The notes below the pieces were generated by a model that searched no databases, had not been told where the DNA came from, and was given only the letters and a program-made list of their open reading frames with translations. From Bryoerythrophyllum caledonicum (Eukaryota > Streptophyta > Bryopsida > Pottiales > Pottiaceae): a DNA stretch of 64,000 nucleotides. Positions 45,706 through 55,752 of this stretch are shown in pieces (the stretch's first letter is position 1; every line of letters begins with the position of its first letter). The position numbers and the translations under genes are program-made. The DNA is taken from NCBI GenBank assembly GCA_963971425.1, contig OZ020517.1, positions 9,364,501 through 9,428,500 on the forward strand, in the 5' to 3' direction.

Positions 45706-47991
45706 CTAGTCAATATTCATCGGGCTATTAGTAGTGCCACTCGCCCCTGCCTCGTTGTCGTGTGCCCCTACATGCATAGGGAGGTCTTCATCTGAGCCCA
45801 ATACAAGTCTACGAGACGCCGATCGTATTCTCCTCACTGGTCCATCTTCATACAACACGGCCCTTAGGATTTGGGATTGCATGAGTTGGTCGAGCGCTTG
45901 CCGTGTCCGTGGACTGTGCACATCGAGCAAGAAGTCGATTCCGTCATTTCGGAAAATTTCTTTCCACTCTGATTCCGATAATTGTCTTAGTTCTTGCGGG
46001 TCCGGTTGGTCAACGTCGTGAGAAATGCGATCCCCCTTGTCGTCTGTGATGCGAACTCCGTCAACAGCCCACAACCATTGCCGTGGATGAGGTCCAAAAC
46101 GAAATTGCTCCCCGTTCTCGTCCCAATGGCCATTAAAGCATTGGTAGAAGAAATTTCGTTTCCCTTGACTGTATTTGTCCTTTAACGGGATCAAATTCTT
46201 GCACACCCGGACAATTTGCTCCGGGTCCCTTTCCCAACCCCACTCGTTTGAGAGGTGCATCTTATCCAACGAGTGCATCTTCAGTTTCCAGCTCCACACC
46301 AAATCTTTTCCCCACATATGTGATTGATCATGAGCATTCGTCACATTGAACTCCCAGTGCGGCGGCATGTATGGAACTAATCCAAAAAGTTCGTACAATC
46401 GCTCGTGAAAAGGGGCCTTGCACAATGAGCACCGCCGGCGTACAATTATCAAGCTAATCAAGCAAAATGGATGGTACAAGTGCTCACAAGTGCCTAGATG
46501 CATCCCACCTTCTCGACCAAATGGGTTTAGACAAATTGAGCAAGTCGTACCGTCGGATACGAAGCTCGAAGGTTGTGGCCACAATAACATGGGTTTGCCC
46601 CGATGATCAAGGGTAGATGAAACCTCCTTTTTGAAATCCCATTTGTAACGGGACCAATCGATGGTTGTTTGCCCACCAACGGTTTTCACCATCGCCATTT
46701 CATCCATCTTGAAAAGATCATCTACGAGGGCCCACGATGTCAAACCAAACACCCTCTCCTGGTTGTTTTCAGTTTAGTTGTTGTCGATTTTTTGGAATTC
46801 CGCCACCAATTGTCGGGACCGATCAACCGTGAATACGCATGCCAACTTCCATTGATAGTAATGTTCTACCAACACATCCAAGCGACTTTGTAGTCTTGAA
46901 TTCTATTCAAGCGCTTTAGCGAGTTCTTTGCCGCCGTCACCCCCCGCACCCTCTTCTTTGTTGACCATAGCTTTGTCTGCGTTGGTAGGGGCCTCATCAA
47001 ACGACAATGAATCGTCTTGGGTTGACACGTGTACAAGCCCTTCCTCCTCCCGTCGTGGATTCCGATCTTCTGTGGTCATTGTACTAGCTTGAAGGGCAAG
47101 TTGGAGCTCCTCCATATCACGTCGTTGCTGGTCAATAACAATGTTTTTATCATTGACTTCAACTCTCAACTTGCGAACCTCATCGCGCAATGACAATAGT
47201 TCTGTTGTCTTCCCTTCCAATTGGTTCAGCAAGGTTTGGATAGTGTTGGCAAAAATAGCACCACTAGAGGCTTCTAACGTTCGATCAACAACCGCGGGGG
47301 ATTGTACCTGAGTCCCAACTTCATTAACGGTATCGTTAACGACTACGTTAACCGTTTGTTCCGCCCTCTTTTGTTTGGTGCGCGCTTGTGTCCTTTGGCT
47401 CCTTGTGATTGGAACGTAGGATCCGTCAGAGTCTGTATCCGTGTTTGAGGGATCCGTCTCGTACGTGTCGATCGGTTCAGTCTTCGCCATCAATTTGCCC
47501 AATCCGCCTTCTGGATACCTCCGTGTTCCCATTGGAATCAATCCATTTGCCGAAGAAGGAACTCTTATGCTATCTCCCATGGCTTTCAAGGTGGACCAAT
47601 CCACCCTCTTGCCCAACTTTACCTCTGCATGGACACCTCGCGCAAGGAAGAGATTTACTTGATTGCGTTTGATATTAGGGATGTCGTACAAGACCTGGTA
47701 TACTTCAATGCACCGATTTTTGAACGCCTTGTCGGTGCACTTCCATAAATTTGCCTTGTGAAAGCGTCGGTAATAATTGTGTCGCTCCTCCGGGAAAGCC
47801 TTGTCGATATGGTACCACTCGATGAAGTTTGCGCAATCCTCGAAACTCCATGGCTTCGGAACTTCTTCCCAATCTTTAAAAGCCAATTTAACAGGATTCC
47901 GAAGCACATGCAACCTCTTTCGCTGCTTGTTTCCCGATCGTAGTCGACTCTTGTCTCGTTCTTCTTTATTCATTTTTACCGGCGTGGCCAT
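45706..47991 (-). pseudogene. RING-H2 protein with novel N-terminal domain (RING 2)
   Basis: A single frame of 762 codons from ATG 47,991 to TAG 45,706, interrupted only by TAG at 46,903 and one TAA near 46,776. In order: a basic N-terminus, the novel domain with YRRFHKANL and VKLGKRVDWSTL (residues about 75-140), an acidic linker, a long coiled coil (TTELLSLRDEVRKLRVEV), then a RING-H2 finger near 46,430-46,560 (CSIC...C-E-H-x2-H-x2-C...CSLC) and a C-terminal domain with GHWDENGEQFRFGPHPRQW. It is probably an E3-type ubiquitin ligase acting with a self-associating N-terminal module; substrate unknown. It is the better preserved of the two copies. Shares a divergent promoter with kinase 2. 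Confidence 0.8.
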
Positions 47992-48122
47992 GGGTGGGGA
48001 AAATCTGAATAATGTATGTGATGCGAATGGATGAAGTCCTCACACGATGCCCACAACCAACTCAATTAAGAGGTGGATGAAGAGGGAGTATGTGAGGCGG
48101 GGACAATTAGGGGTGTGCGCGA

Positions 48123-48330
48123 TATTATATAGCCGATAGAAGAAGCACTAGTCTAGGGTCCTCGGGCAGGGGCGGGGACGTCTCCGCGGCAAAGGCGGGG
48201 ACGTCTCCGCCCCTGCCCGTATGGGGCGGGGACGTCTCCGCCCCACCCCAGGCAGGGGCGGAGACGTCCCCGCCCTGCCGAGGTAGGACATGGACGTCTT
48301 CGCAAAAAGAACCCTACACTATATAAATAG
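48123..48330. promoter_or_regulatory. Bidirectional promoter between RING 2 and kinase 2
   Basis: A minus-strand CTATATAAT (48,123-48,132) and a plus-strand CTATATAAATAGGGG (48,320-48,334) flank a central GACGTC palindrome array (48,164-48,300). The ATGs lie 132 bp and about 190 bp beyond the two TATA boxes. Confidence 0.72.
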
Positions 48331-48518
48331 GGGACATTTTGTCCTTATTCTCTGCCAAGTCCACTCCCTAGGCCTCACGTGTCAGTTCACTTTGCGGCCT
48401 GAAAGTGAGTTTGGTGGGTGATCGGGCTTGGCCCATTTATTGTACCCAGATTCTTTGCGGTTTTTTTTTAAACCATCAACTTGGAATTTCGACCACGGTA
48501 GGGAGTTGACTATCACAT

Positions 48519-50118
48519 ATGGCGGGAGAAGGAAGTAGGTCGATGGAGAAGCGCCCAGTATTTATGGACTTTGATGATGTTGATGAGACGGTTCTTCCGT
48601 CCACCAACACGGAGTTGACTTCGGGATCATTGAATCCGTTGTCATCGAGCGGGAAGAGGCGGAAGAAGTCACCAAATCTAGACATGCCCCCGCACGAATA
48701 CATGGTTGAATGTAGAGGGATTGCCGTCAAGTTTTACAACAGCCGGACGAGAGGGGCGTTGACAAGGAGCTATTTGGCGCACAACGAAGAGGGATACCAC
48801 AAGTTGACGGTTGACATGATACACGAATTAATGTCAAACCTTGATAAATCAGAGAAATTTAATAATTTCTCAGATTATTGGTTGCATTCGGAGTGGTTGG
48901 ACACACAAGTGACCGTACTAACCACCAATATTGTTGCGAACTGGTGTTACGTCACGGGGAAGAACGAGGATGAGAGCACCTGGAACCTGGAGGAGCGCGC
49001 ACTAGTGGCGAAGATGAGGATGATCTAGGGCTTCGTTCAACAGTACTCTTCTTCCTGTAAGAAGAAACTAGCTCCTTGGAAAGCGACTATTGAGGAGCAA
49101 ATTTTGGCTCACTGCGTTGGTGGAACTTTCAAGTGGCTTGAAAGTTGCGCTAAAGTGATTCCAATGCCAGGGCAGAGCGCGGTGGGTGGCTATGGGGTTG
49201 TATGGAAGGTAATCCAAATTTGGAATGTTTTCCAATTTGGTTATGGAATGTTTTCCAAGTTGGATTTACTTCGCCGGAAAGACTCTGACCAACACCAACG
49301 AGAGGGAGAAGCGCCGAAACATCATCAACGAGGCTGGAGGGTGTCCGGTAGTGCATCCAGGGATCATTAGACTTGCGTACATCCACCCGAAAACTATGGA
49401 AGGGTACACGCTCTAGTGGAATGGGGGATCTCTCCAGAGTTTTTGGTCCAAGTTTGACTCGAAAGTGGACGAAGCATTGCCATTTGAACGGATTGAGATG
49501 CATCCGAATATCAAGTTGTCGATCCAAGAGCTTTGGTGGATAAAAACCTACCGCCAGAATCGAGTGAACCTCGCGCTATCGTTGCTTGTCATTGTGGGAA
49601 AATGCCACGACGCAAATTATATACACAATGACATCTCTCCATCGAATGTTTTGCTCCACTTTGATAAGTGGAAATCCGATACGGTGTACATCGGAATTTG
49701 CGATTGGGGGCTTTCTAGTCGGGTTGTGGAGAATGAGCCATCAAGGTATGATTATCAATTCAAGGAGGAGCTTCAACAAGAGAGAGAGCGGCAACGGTTT
49801 GTGGCACCAGAACTGTTCTATGTTTTTGGGCCGCGGGACTCCACCAACTCGCTTGAAGTCATGCAACGGTCACACCTCTACTCCAAGGCAGCAGATGCAT
49901 TTGCGGTGGGTTGGATTTGTGAAAAAATTTGGAAAGAAGATTGGGACACTTCGTATTTCACCAGCAAAAACACGGAGCAATATGTAAACCTGAAGCTAAA
50001 ATTTACAGCGTTGCAAAAACAATTGCTCGAAGAACGGTCTTCTGTGTCAGATGTTTTAGACACATTAATGAAACCCCCCCACAACTGGACTATGCCTCTA
50101 TGTTGTTACCGACAATAG
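48519..50118 (+). pseudogene. Transposon-borne protein-kinase-like gene (kinase 2)
   Basis: ATG at 48,519 (MAGEGSRSMEK). An unknown N-terminal region (48,519-49,150) precedes the kinase fold: glycine loop VGGYGVVWKV, lysine strand IYFAGKTL, hinge (stop)WNGGSLQSFW, catalytic loop YIHNDISPSNVLL, CDWGLSS in place of DFG, APELFYVFG and a C-lobe ending CCYRQ at TAG 50,116. Lys, the two Asp and the catalytic-loop Asn are kept, so intact members could be active. It is about 530 codons long. Damage is light: TAG at 49,026, a frameshift near 49,220 at a short duplication of GGAATGTTTTCCAA, and TAG at 49,414 replacing the Trp seen in kinase 1. Target unknown. Upstream: GACGTC array and TATA box shared with RING 2. 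Confidence 0.82.
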
Positions 50119-50282
50119 TTTTTTGTTAATTAGCTGCATTAGATTTGCATGTGGTGGTTAAATAGGCAATACGGCATCTTCGTAGAAGAATATTTGTACT
50201 TGGCAATTGCCATACGTTATATTTTAATCAATATTGGATACGTCCAAATCTTAAATTCTAAATCCGAGATTTGCATTTGTTC

Positions 50283-50490
50283 AAGCACAAATAATTATTG
50301 ATACACTATTGATACACTAAATGTGCACAAGTGAAAGAAATAAATTTATTATTTCTACAAAAATTGATACATAGTGTAGTAAATGGCATTTAGTGTCCGG
50401 TTATGTCACTACACTAAGTGCCTCATTTGCAATTGGTGTATGGGTTCACATTTAGTGTTTACTACAGTAAACATAAATTTTAGTTTACCA
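50283..50490. mobile_element. Fragment of the hairpin MITE family
   Basis: Contains ATTGGTGTATGGGTTCACAT and TGTCACTACACTAA, the reverse complement of segments near 18,085-18,150 in the hairpin MITE. Ends are not defined. Confidence 0.55.
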
Positions 50491-50529
50491 ACATAGTGTC
50501 AATAGTTAAACACTATTAACTAACTCATG

Positions 50530-50620
50530 AAGGGGCGAAGACGTCCCCGCCCCTGCACTAGTAGAGGCGGAAACGTCCCCGCCCCTTTATGGGCAGGGGC
50601 GGGGACGTCTCCGCCCCACC
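50530..50620. repeat. GACGTC array near the right end of element 2
   Basis: Three units of the GGGGCGGGGACGTCTCCGCCCC type (one with AACGTC), about 210 bp inside the terminus. The position mirrors the ACGCGC-type array of element 3. Confidence 0.8.
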
Positions 50621-50699
50621 TCCCTCTTGCCATTAGTCCCCGATCCTACTCAAACTTGACCCTCTCCTACGTGGCAGCTATGTGGTGCCAACATGGCTG

Positions 50700-50830
50700 C
50701 CACGTCGCCTGTTTTTTACCTAGCGGGTAAGTCAATCCTCAGTTGACTGTATCGGACGGGCGAGAGCTCTACCAGACGGGCGAATCGAACGGACGGGCAA
50801 ACCGGACGTCCGTTCAGTATGACAACCCTG
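50700..50830. repeat. Right subterminal region and terminus of element 2
   Basis: GGACGGGCGA-type motifs repeat four times before ATGACAACCCTG at 50,819-50,830. The same arrangement ends element 3. The 8 bases after it are TCTTCTGT; a matching left flank was not found. Confidence 0.65.
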
Positions 50831-50839
50831 TCTTCTGTT

Positions 50840-52480
50840 CTAAGATCTAGAGTATCCGTGGACATCATTGTATTTCAAGGGGGCCTTCTTCTCAGAGCGA
50901 GAGATGTCCTTCAATACAGAGGATGGTTTTTTCTACAATGATAATAGCGGAAGGCATACGCGGGATGGTATTCCTGGCAATTACCGATATATTCATTGTG
51001 CGTCCATTAGCATCGAAGATGTGGAAGATCGTCCAGTGTAGGATCATGAACTGTGCGCTGTGGTAGGTAGCGCCATTGGACACGTGGAGGGAGTCGTTGC
51101 ACTAGAAGATGAGCTGTGAGCCCTTGTGCTATATACTATAGTAGAACATGCACGTAGTTAAGGTGGCAAGTACGTTAGTATAATGCAGTTTAAGATGTGT
51201 TTATCGTTCGGTAGGTGGTATATATTTATATGTTAGGTGGTCCATATGATATGTTTGATTTTAGAATCTCGCAGCAATAGTGTGGAATTGCTCGATTATA
51301 TATGTTTTTGCATATAAAATATAGTAAGGTACTTTACACACTCTTAGGAAATTGCACATATATTTTTGTATCTCTTACGCATTGTATTTGTAGTGCAGTA
51401 CTTGAAGGGTTGCTGAGGAAAGGAAAGAATGGAGAACTAAAGGAGCTCCGCGTTTTCTGGTGAGGGTTGCTTTTGGAAGTTAGTCGCAGATTGGGAGTAG
51501 AGTGCAACAAGAGGTGTTGGGCTTGTTGATGACCCCACCTTTACTCCAGATCTAGAAATGAAGGAGCTTGGGGAGAAACGTGAAGTGTTGAATTGGGGCT
51601 GTGCTAGTCAGATCTACTCGTGCAAGACTTTCTGGAAGTGAGAGTGTGCCTAGAGGCAAGACCTTGTTGAAAGTCATCTGGAAAAGCTCGAACTTTATGT
51701 GTTGGGCGATTAGGTTAGAAACCTCACTCCAGATCGTATGAGCAAGTTGCAGATCTGCTAGATCAGATGAGTACACGTACATAGCTCATACACAGACTTC
51801 CAAGACAGCCCGGATCCAGAAAATCAACATCACAACATTGGAACAAGGAGATCAACACACGCTGTCACCAACGTCCAAGCCGCCCATCCTTGAGCTACAC
51901 ACTTCCCTCAATCCTGTCTATCATTTTTGCATAGTTTTGCTTTCTCTTCTTGTTGTTTTTATTCATTTTCCCACTAGATACCCCACAATATGCACACAGC
52001 TCCACTTGGGAGCCACAACTAGATCAGTACCACATAACACTCACAAATCTCATAGATCTAATAGCACACAAACTAATCAATATCACAAAAAAATTAGATC
52101 CAAGAGCACGTTAGAAAGACAACACCAGCACTATCACATTCTTAGACACCATATTAGAAAATTCAGATCCACAAAAACCACGCGGAAGCGCTGCCAAAAA
52201 ATACACAAACACCACCAAGATACACAACACCACAATACTCACCACACTTTTTCTCTCACCATCATATGTAATAGTTGTATGTTAGAAACAGTTAGAAAGC
52301 ATCCAAACAGGGAGCAACAACGACCACTGTTGCAGTTCATAGAGACAGTATTCCTCCGGAATGCACCTAATCGTCACTAAGTACTTCCAAAGTAAACCGC
52401 TCCCTGTTCGTTCCCACGGAGACCTGCTGTTTCTTCTAGAATCACTAAATAATCCATAAACACCAAGCACTAATCCACCG
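50840..52480. other. No gene recognised
   Basis: Open frames at 50,892-51,083 and 51,552-51,782 (minus) and 51,838-52,380 (plus, 180 codons, His/Thr/Lys-rich with one hydrophobic segment) have no recognised family. The last may belong to an unknown element, since its composition resembles the N-terminal part of the LINE ORF2. Confidence 0.35.
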
Positions 52481-54060
52481 GATCCTCACAATAGTTTCCG
52501 GATCCTTCCGGATTCCAGATTCTAATAATAGATTCCGGATCCTTCCGGATTCCGGACTTGTTACCCTAGTATCCGGATCCTTCCGGATTCCGGATAACTT
52601 CTGACGAAGCCTCTTCCGGAGTTTTTAAGCTAGTGGTCGGGTGCCACTGATCATGTTTTGTATAAGTGGCCGGATTCCCCACTGTCTTGTGACTTAAAGT
52701 AGCTAGACATCCACTGCCCCGAAACTTACAGTGGCTCGACACCCACTCACCCTACTCCGCTAACCGGTGGTTGATTGCTGCTGCTAGACCGACACTCTCA
52801 CAACATCCGGATGGCCATCCGGACGCGGTCACGCAGAGATAAGTCTAGACTACAACGACATTCCGGCAAGTGTTGTCGTGATTCTACCCAGTGAGTATGA
52901 CGGTTTGCAACGAGGACTCCTTCTAGACATACACATCAAGTTTTTCCTATCGTGGCAGTAAACTCCAGCCTCAACCAGAATCCGGGTTCACACGGATCTT
53001 CCGTGCCCTAGAGACTATCAGGAATACCTCTGCAATATATCTCTTCCCCACCTGGCTTCTTCCGGACCCTGGAGACTACTAGGAACACCTCTGCAATACG
53101 TCTCCAGCTCTCCCGGGCGCTCTCCTAATGCAAGTCCCAACCGGTTACCTCAAGTTACAAACACAATAACGCTCACTATGACAGAACCTATCCACAACAA
53201 TACAAACCGCAATGGATCCGTTCCTCACAAAAACGCTCAACACTTGGATGTAGAGAAATATATTCAAAGGCTAAGACGTTTTCAGCTAGAGGAAACAAGA
53301 TGATGAGCCTCCCAAGACTCATCCTTTAAGTACTAACTAAGTACCTAACCTCAGCTCCATCTTATCCGCGAGGAATCCGGAAAATCTTATCCTAAAAGAT
53401 CTTATCCCTGAAAATCCGGATTTCAAATCTCAGATCCGAAATTTATGGATTTGAGATCCGGATTCCGGCTTCCGGCTTCCAGCTCCTGCCTTCCGGAATC
53501 CGGAAATCCGTCAATCCCTGAATTCCGGAAATTCCCTGATTACCGAAAATCCCTAAAATCCGGAAATTCCCTGATTTCCGGAAATCCCTGAAATCCGGAA
53601 ATTCCCTGAAGTCCGGAAATTCCCTAAAGTCCGGAAATGCTTTCCGGATGCAAACTTTCCTTAGTCTCCTTTGTTAGTAGCCGGGTGCAATTCTGAGCCC
53701 ATCGTTAATCACTACTAATTCAAAAGGGACTAGGGATTTCCTAATACTACTTCTAGCTATGGTGTCTTCTTTATTCCTATGCCTAGGTGATTCCTCTATC
53801 TTCTTCCCGACATCTGTCTTCTCCGGAGTCTCCTCCGGCTGCTGAGTTCCGGATCCGGAAATCGCTACTGGAGATTCTTCTGCTGGTGGTGTTGCTGCCG
53901 ACCTCCCTGCCGACCAGATCTGCTCTTAGAGTTGTCCTAAGGGACAAACGGCTGCCGGATGAGGTCCGTTTCATGATGACAGTTTCGGAATCCGGATCAC
54001 CCCTGAAATAGTCCGGATTTCTCCGGACGTCCGCACTAATACTAAGTACTCTAATAGCAC
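52480..54060. repeat. CCGGA-rich repeat region
   Basis: TCCGGA, TTCCGGATTCCGG and AATCCGGAAATTCCCTGA units recur dozens of times, densest at 52,490-52,610 and 53,370-53,650 (about 17-bp period), with looser copies to 54,050. No coding sequence is recognised within. It resembles the motif arrays of the giant elements in being a short GC-richer palindrome in AT-rich DNA. Confidence 0.75.
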
Positions 54061-54179
54061 TGTTTAAAGATTCCGGCTGGACCATGATTCCTTATTTCTT
54101 ATTTCTACCTATTTGCGTCCTACTATAATATTCTATTTACTAATCTTATATTAAATTTTATATCTAGTAGGATTTTAAG

Positions 54180-55480
54180 GCTATATCCGGAACTATGTGG
54201 GAACGGATTCCCACAACCACACAGGAGGAGACCGAGACCAGAAGATGAACACTTTAACAGCCAAAGGCCTGCACAAAACAAAGACTGCTACGACGACTCA
54301 ACAAACAGCGAAGGACCGTCAAAAACGAGGAACAGCCGAAAGCATGCAAGAATCAAAGATCGTTGCAACGACCTAACAAGTAGACGAGTTTCGACAAAAA
54401 CGAGGAACAACACCAAGCAAACTTCCACGACCAACAGTAGAAACAGGATCAAGAACGAAGTCAACTCACAAAGATTCGGCAAACAGACAAAGCGAACACC
54501 AAGCACCGAATACAGATCACATTCCTCCAACCTCGTTACAAAGGTACCTTGGTACTATCCTTGCTTCTTCCCATTGTACACTTAGTACTTAAGCAAACTA
54601 AATCGAACATACAATCACGAACTAGCACAAAAAGTCCTTAAACAACACAAAAAAAGTAGATATATACAAGCTAACGTTACTAGTAGACAACTTCTCTCTA
54701 GAACTAGAGTTGCATGTGCCCTGCGGAAGTATTGTCCACCTCTCGACAGATCTGAAGAAACCGCTTCAAGGCCCACACCTAGTCTACCCTCCTGTAGACC
54801 AACACAACCGCACCATTAACATGCAACGTCCACATTAACTGGAGGCTACTGGTCTAAAGCAACGTACTCACCTGAGACCATCTTCAGGCATGGCAGTAGA
54901 CCCATTCTCCATGCAGGTTAGGTAGAAAAGTGCCTGCACCTGCGCACAGATCCTCCCAGGGCCACAACACCAGCAATATGCATCCCAACAATAGTAGAAG
55001 CCCTGCCATACAACATATCACGCGTCAGCAAAAGGAGAAGACCTGGCAATACAACAGGAAAAAACGAAATCAAGATTGAGGCAACCAACAGTCATACACC
55101 GTCCACAAATCAGGAGGTCCAGACGAGGGATAGATCAAGAACCAGACAGTCTGCAACATACGATCACGAGCCTGCAAGCCCAAACTCAAGCACCCTGATA
55201 TTGTAGAGTCTGCAAGCCCGAACTCAAGAAACAATACAAGCCTGCAAGCTCGAACTCAAGCACCCAGATACAGCAGAGCACCCGACGAGACACGCACCAA
55301 GCTTAGAAGAACTGATAACACAAACACGCACTGCGAGAACAAGACCAAGCCCCCCGAGCCCAAGCACCCCAACACTGCGGCACCAGCCCGCAGCACAAGC
55401 AAGCAGCATTCGCGAGGACCCAAGCTCCGCGGGAAGACTGAAGGCGCAGAGCCAGCCGACCTTCCTCAACGGATACTCCC
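54180..55480. other. Possible 5' region of the LINE; no gene recognised
   Basis: Sequence is rich in CAACA/AACGAG words on the plus strand, without a long frame. Between 55,140 and 55,260 a CTGCAAGCCCGAACTCAAG-type segment repeats four times. The 5' boundary of the LINE could lie anywhere here. Confidence 0.35.
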
Positions 55481-55640
55481 CCTGCCCCCAGCGACCTACC
55501 ACTTCTCACCTGCGACCTGCCTCTCTTTGCCAGCGACCTGCCACTCCCTGCCAGCGACCTACCACTCCTGGCCAGCAACCTCCAGAACCTCCCCAGCGAC
55601 CTTCCACCTTCCCCCTACTACCGACCTATCTCAGCCATCG
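55481..55640 (+). repeat. Tandem repeat in the LINE leader
   Basis: Six to seven units of about 21 bp close to AGCGACCTGCCACTCCCTGC lie 110-270 bp upstream of ORF1. Tandem monomers in LINE 5' regions often act as promoters; that role is inferred here. Confidence 0.75.
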
Positions 55641-55752
55641 ACCCTGCAAGCTCCAGCAAACCTCCAACAACCTACTCAAGGTAAGTTACTCCATTCCTCC
55701 TCTGTCTAACTCTTGCACAGTGGTAGTAGTAGTAGAGTAGGGTGGGACAGGT

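Larger units (their letters stand above)
41150..50830. mobile_element. Second giant hAT-type element (element 2), left end lost
   Basis: The right terminus at 50,830 reads inward as CAGGGTTGTCATAC, matching the element-1 end for the first 11 bases. Inside are a truncated hAT transposase (minus), a duplicated N-domain gene (minus), a RING-H2 gene (minus) and a kinase-like gene (plus). GACGTC palindrome arrays stand beside each. The transposase, RING and kinase families all recur in element 1, although gene order and orientation differ. The left end was not found; the transposase stops before hATC at about 41,240, suggesting a deletion. Repeat R1 (44.85-45.48 kb) and a MITE fragment are later insertions. 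Confidence 0.7.

Noticed and set aside
51838-52380. 180-codon plus-strand ORF as a gene
   Set aside because: Low-complexity His/Thr/Lys composition, no homology recognised, and no promoter or splice evidence; kept only as a note in the spacer entry.
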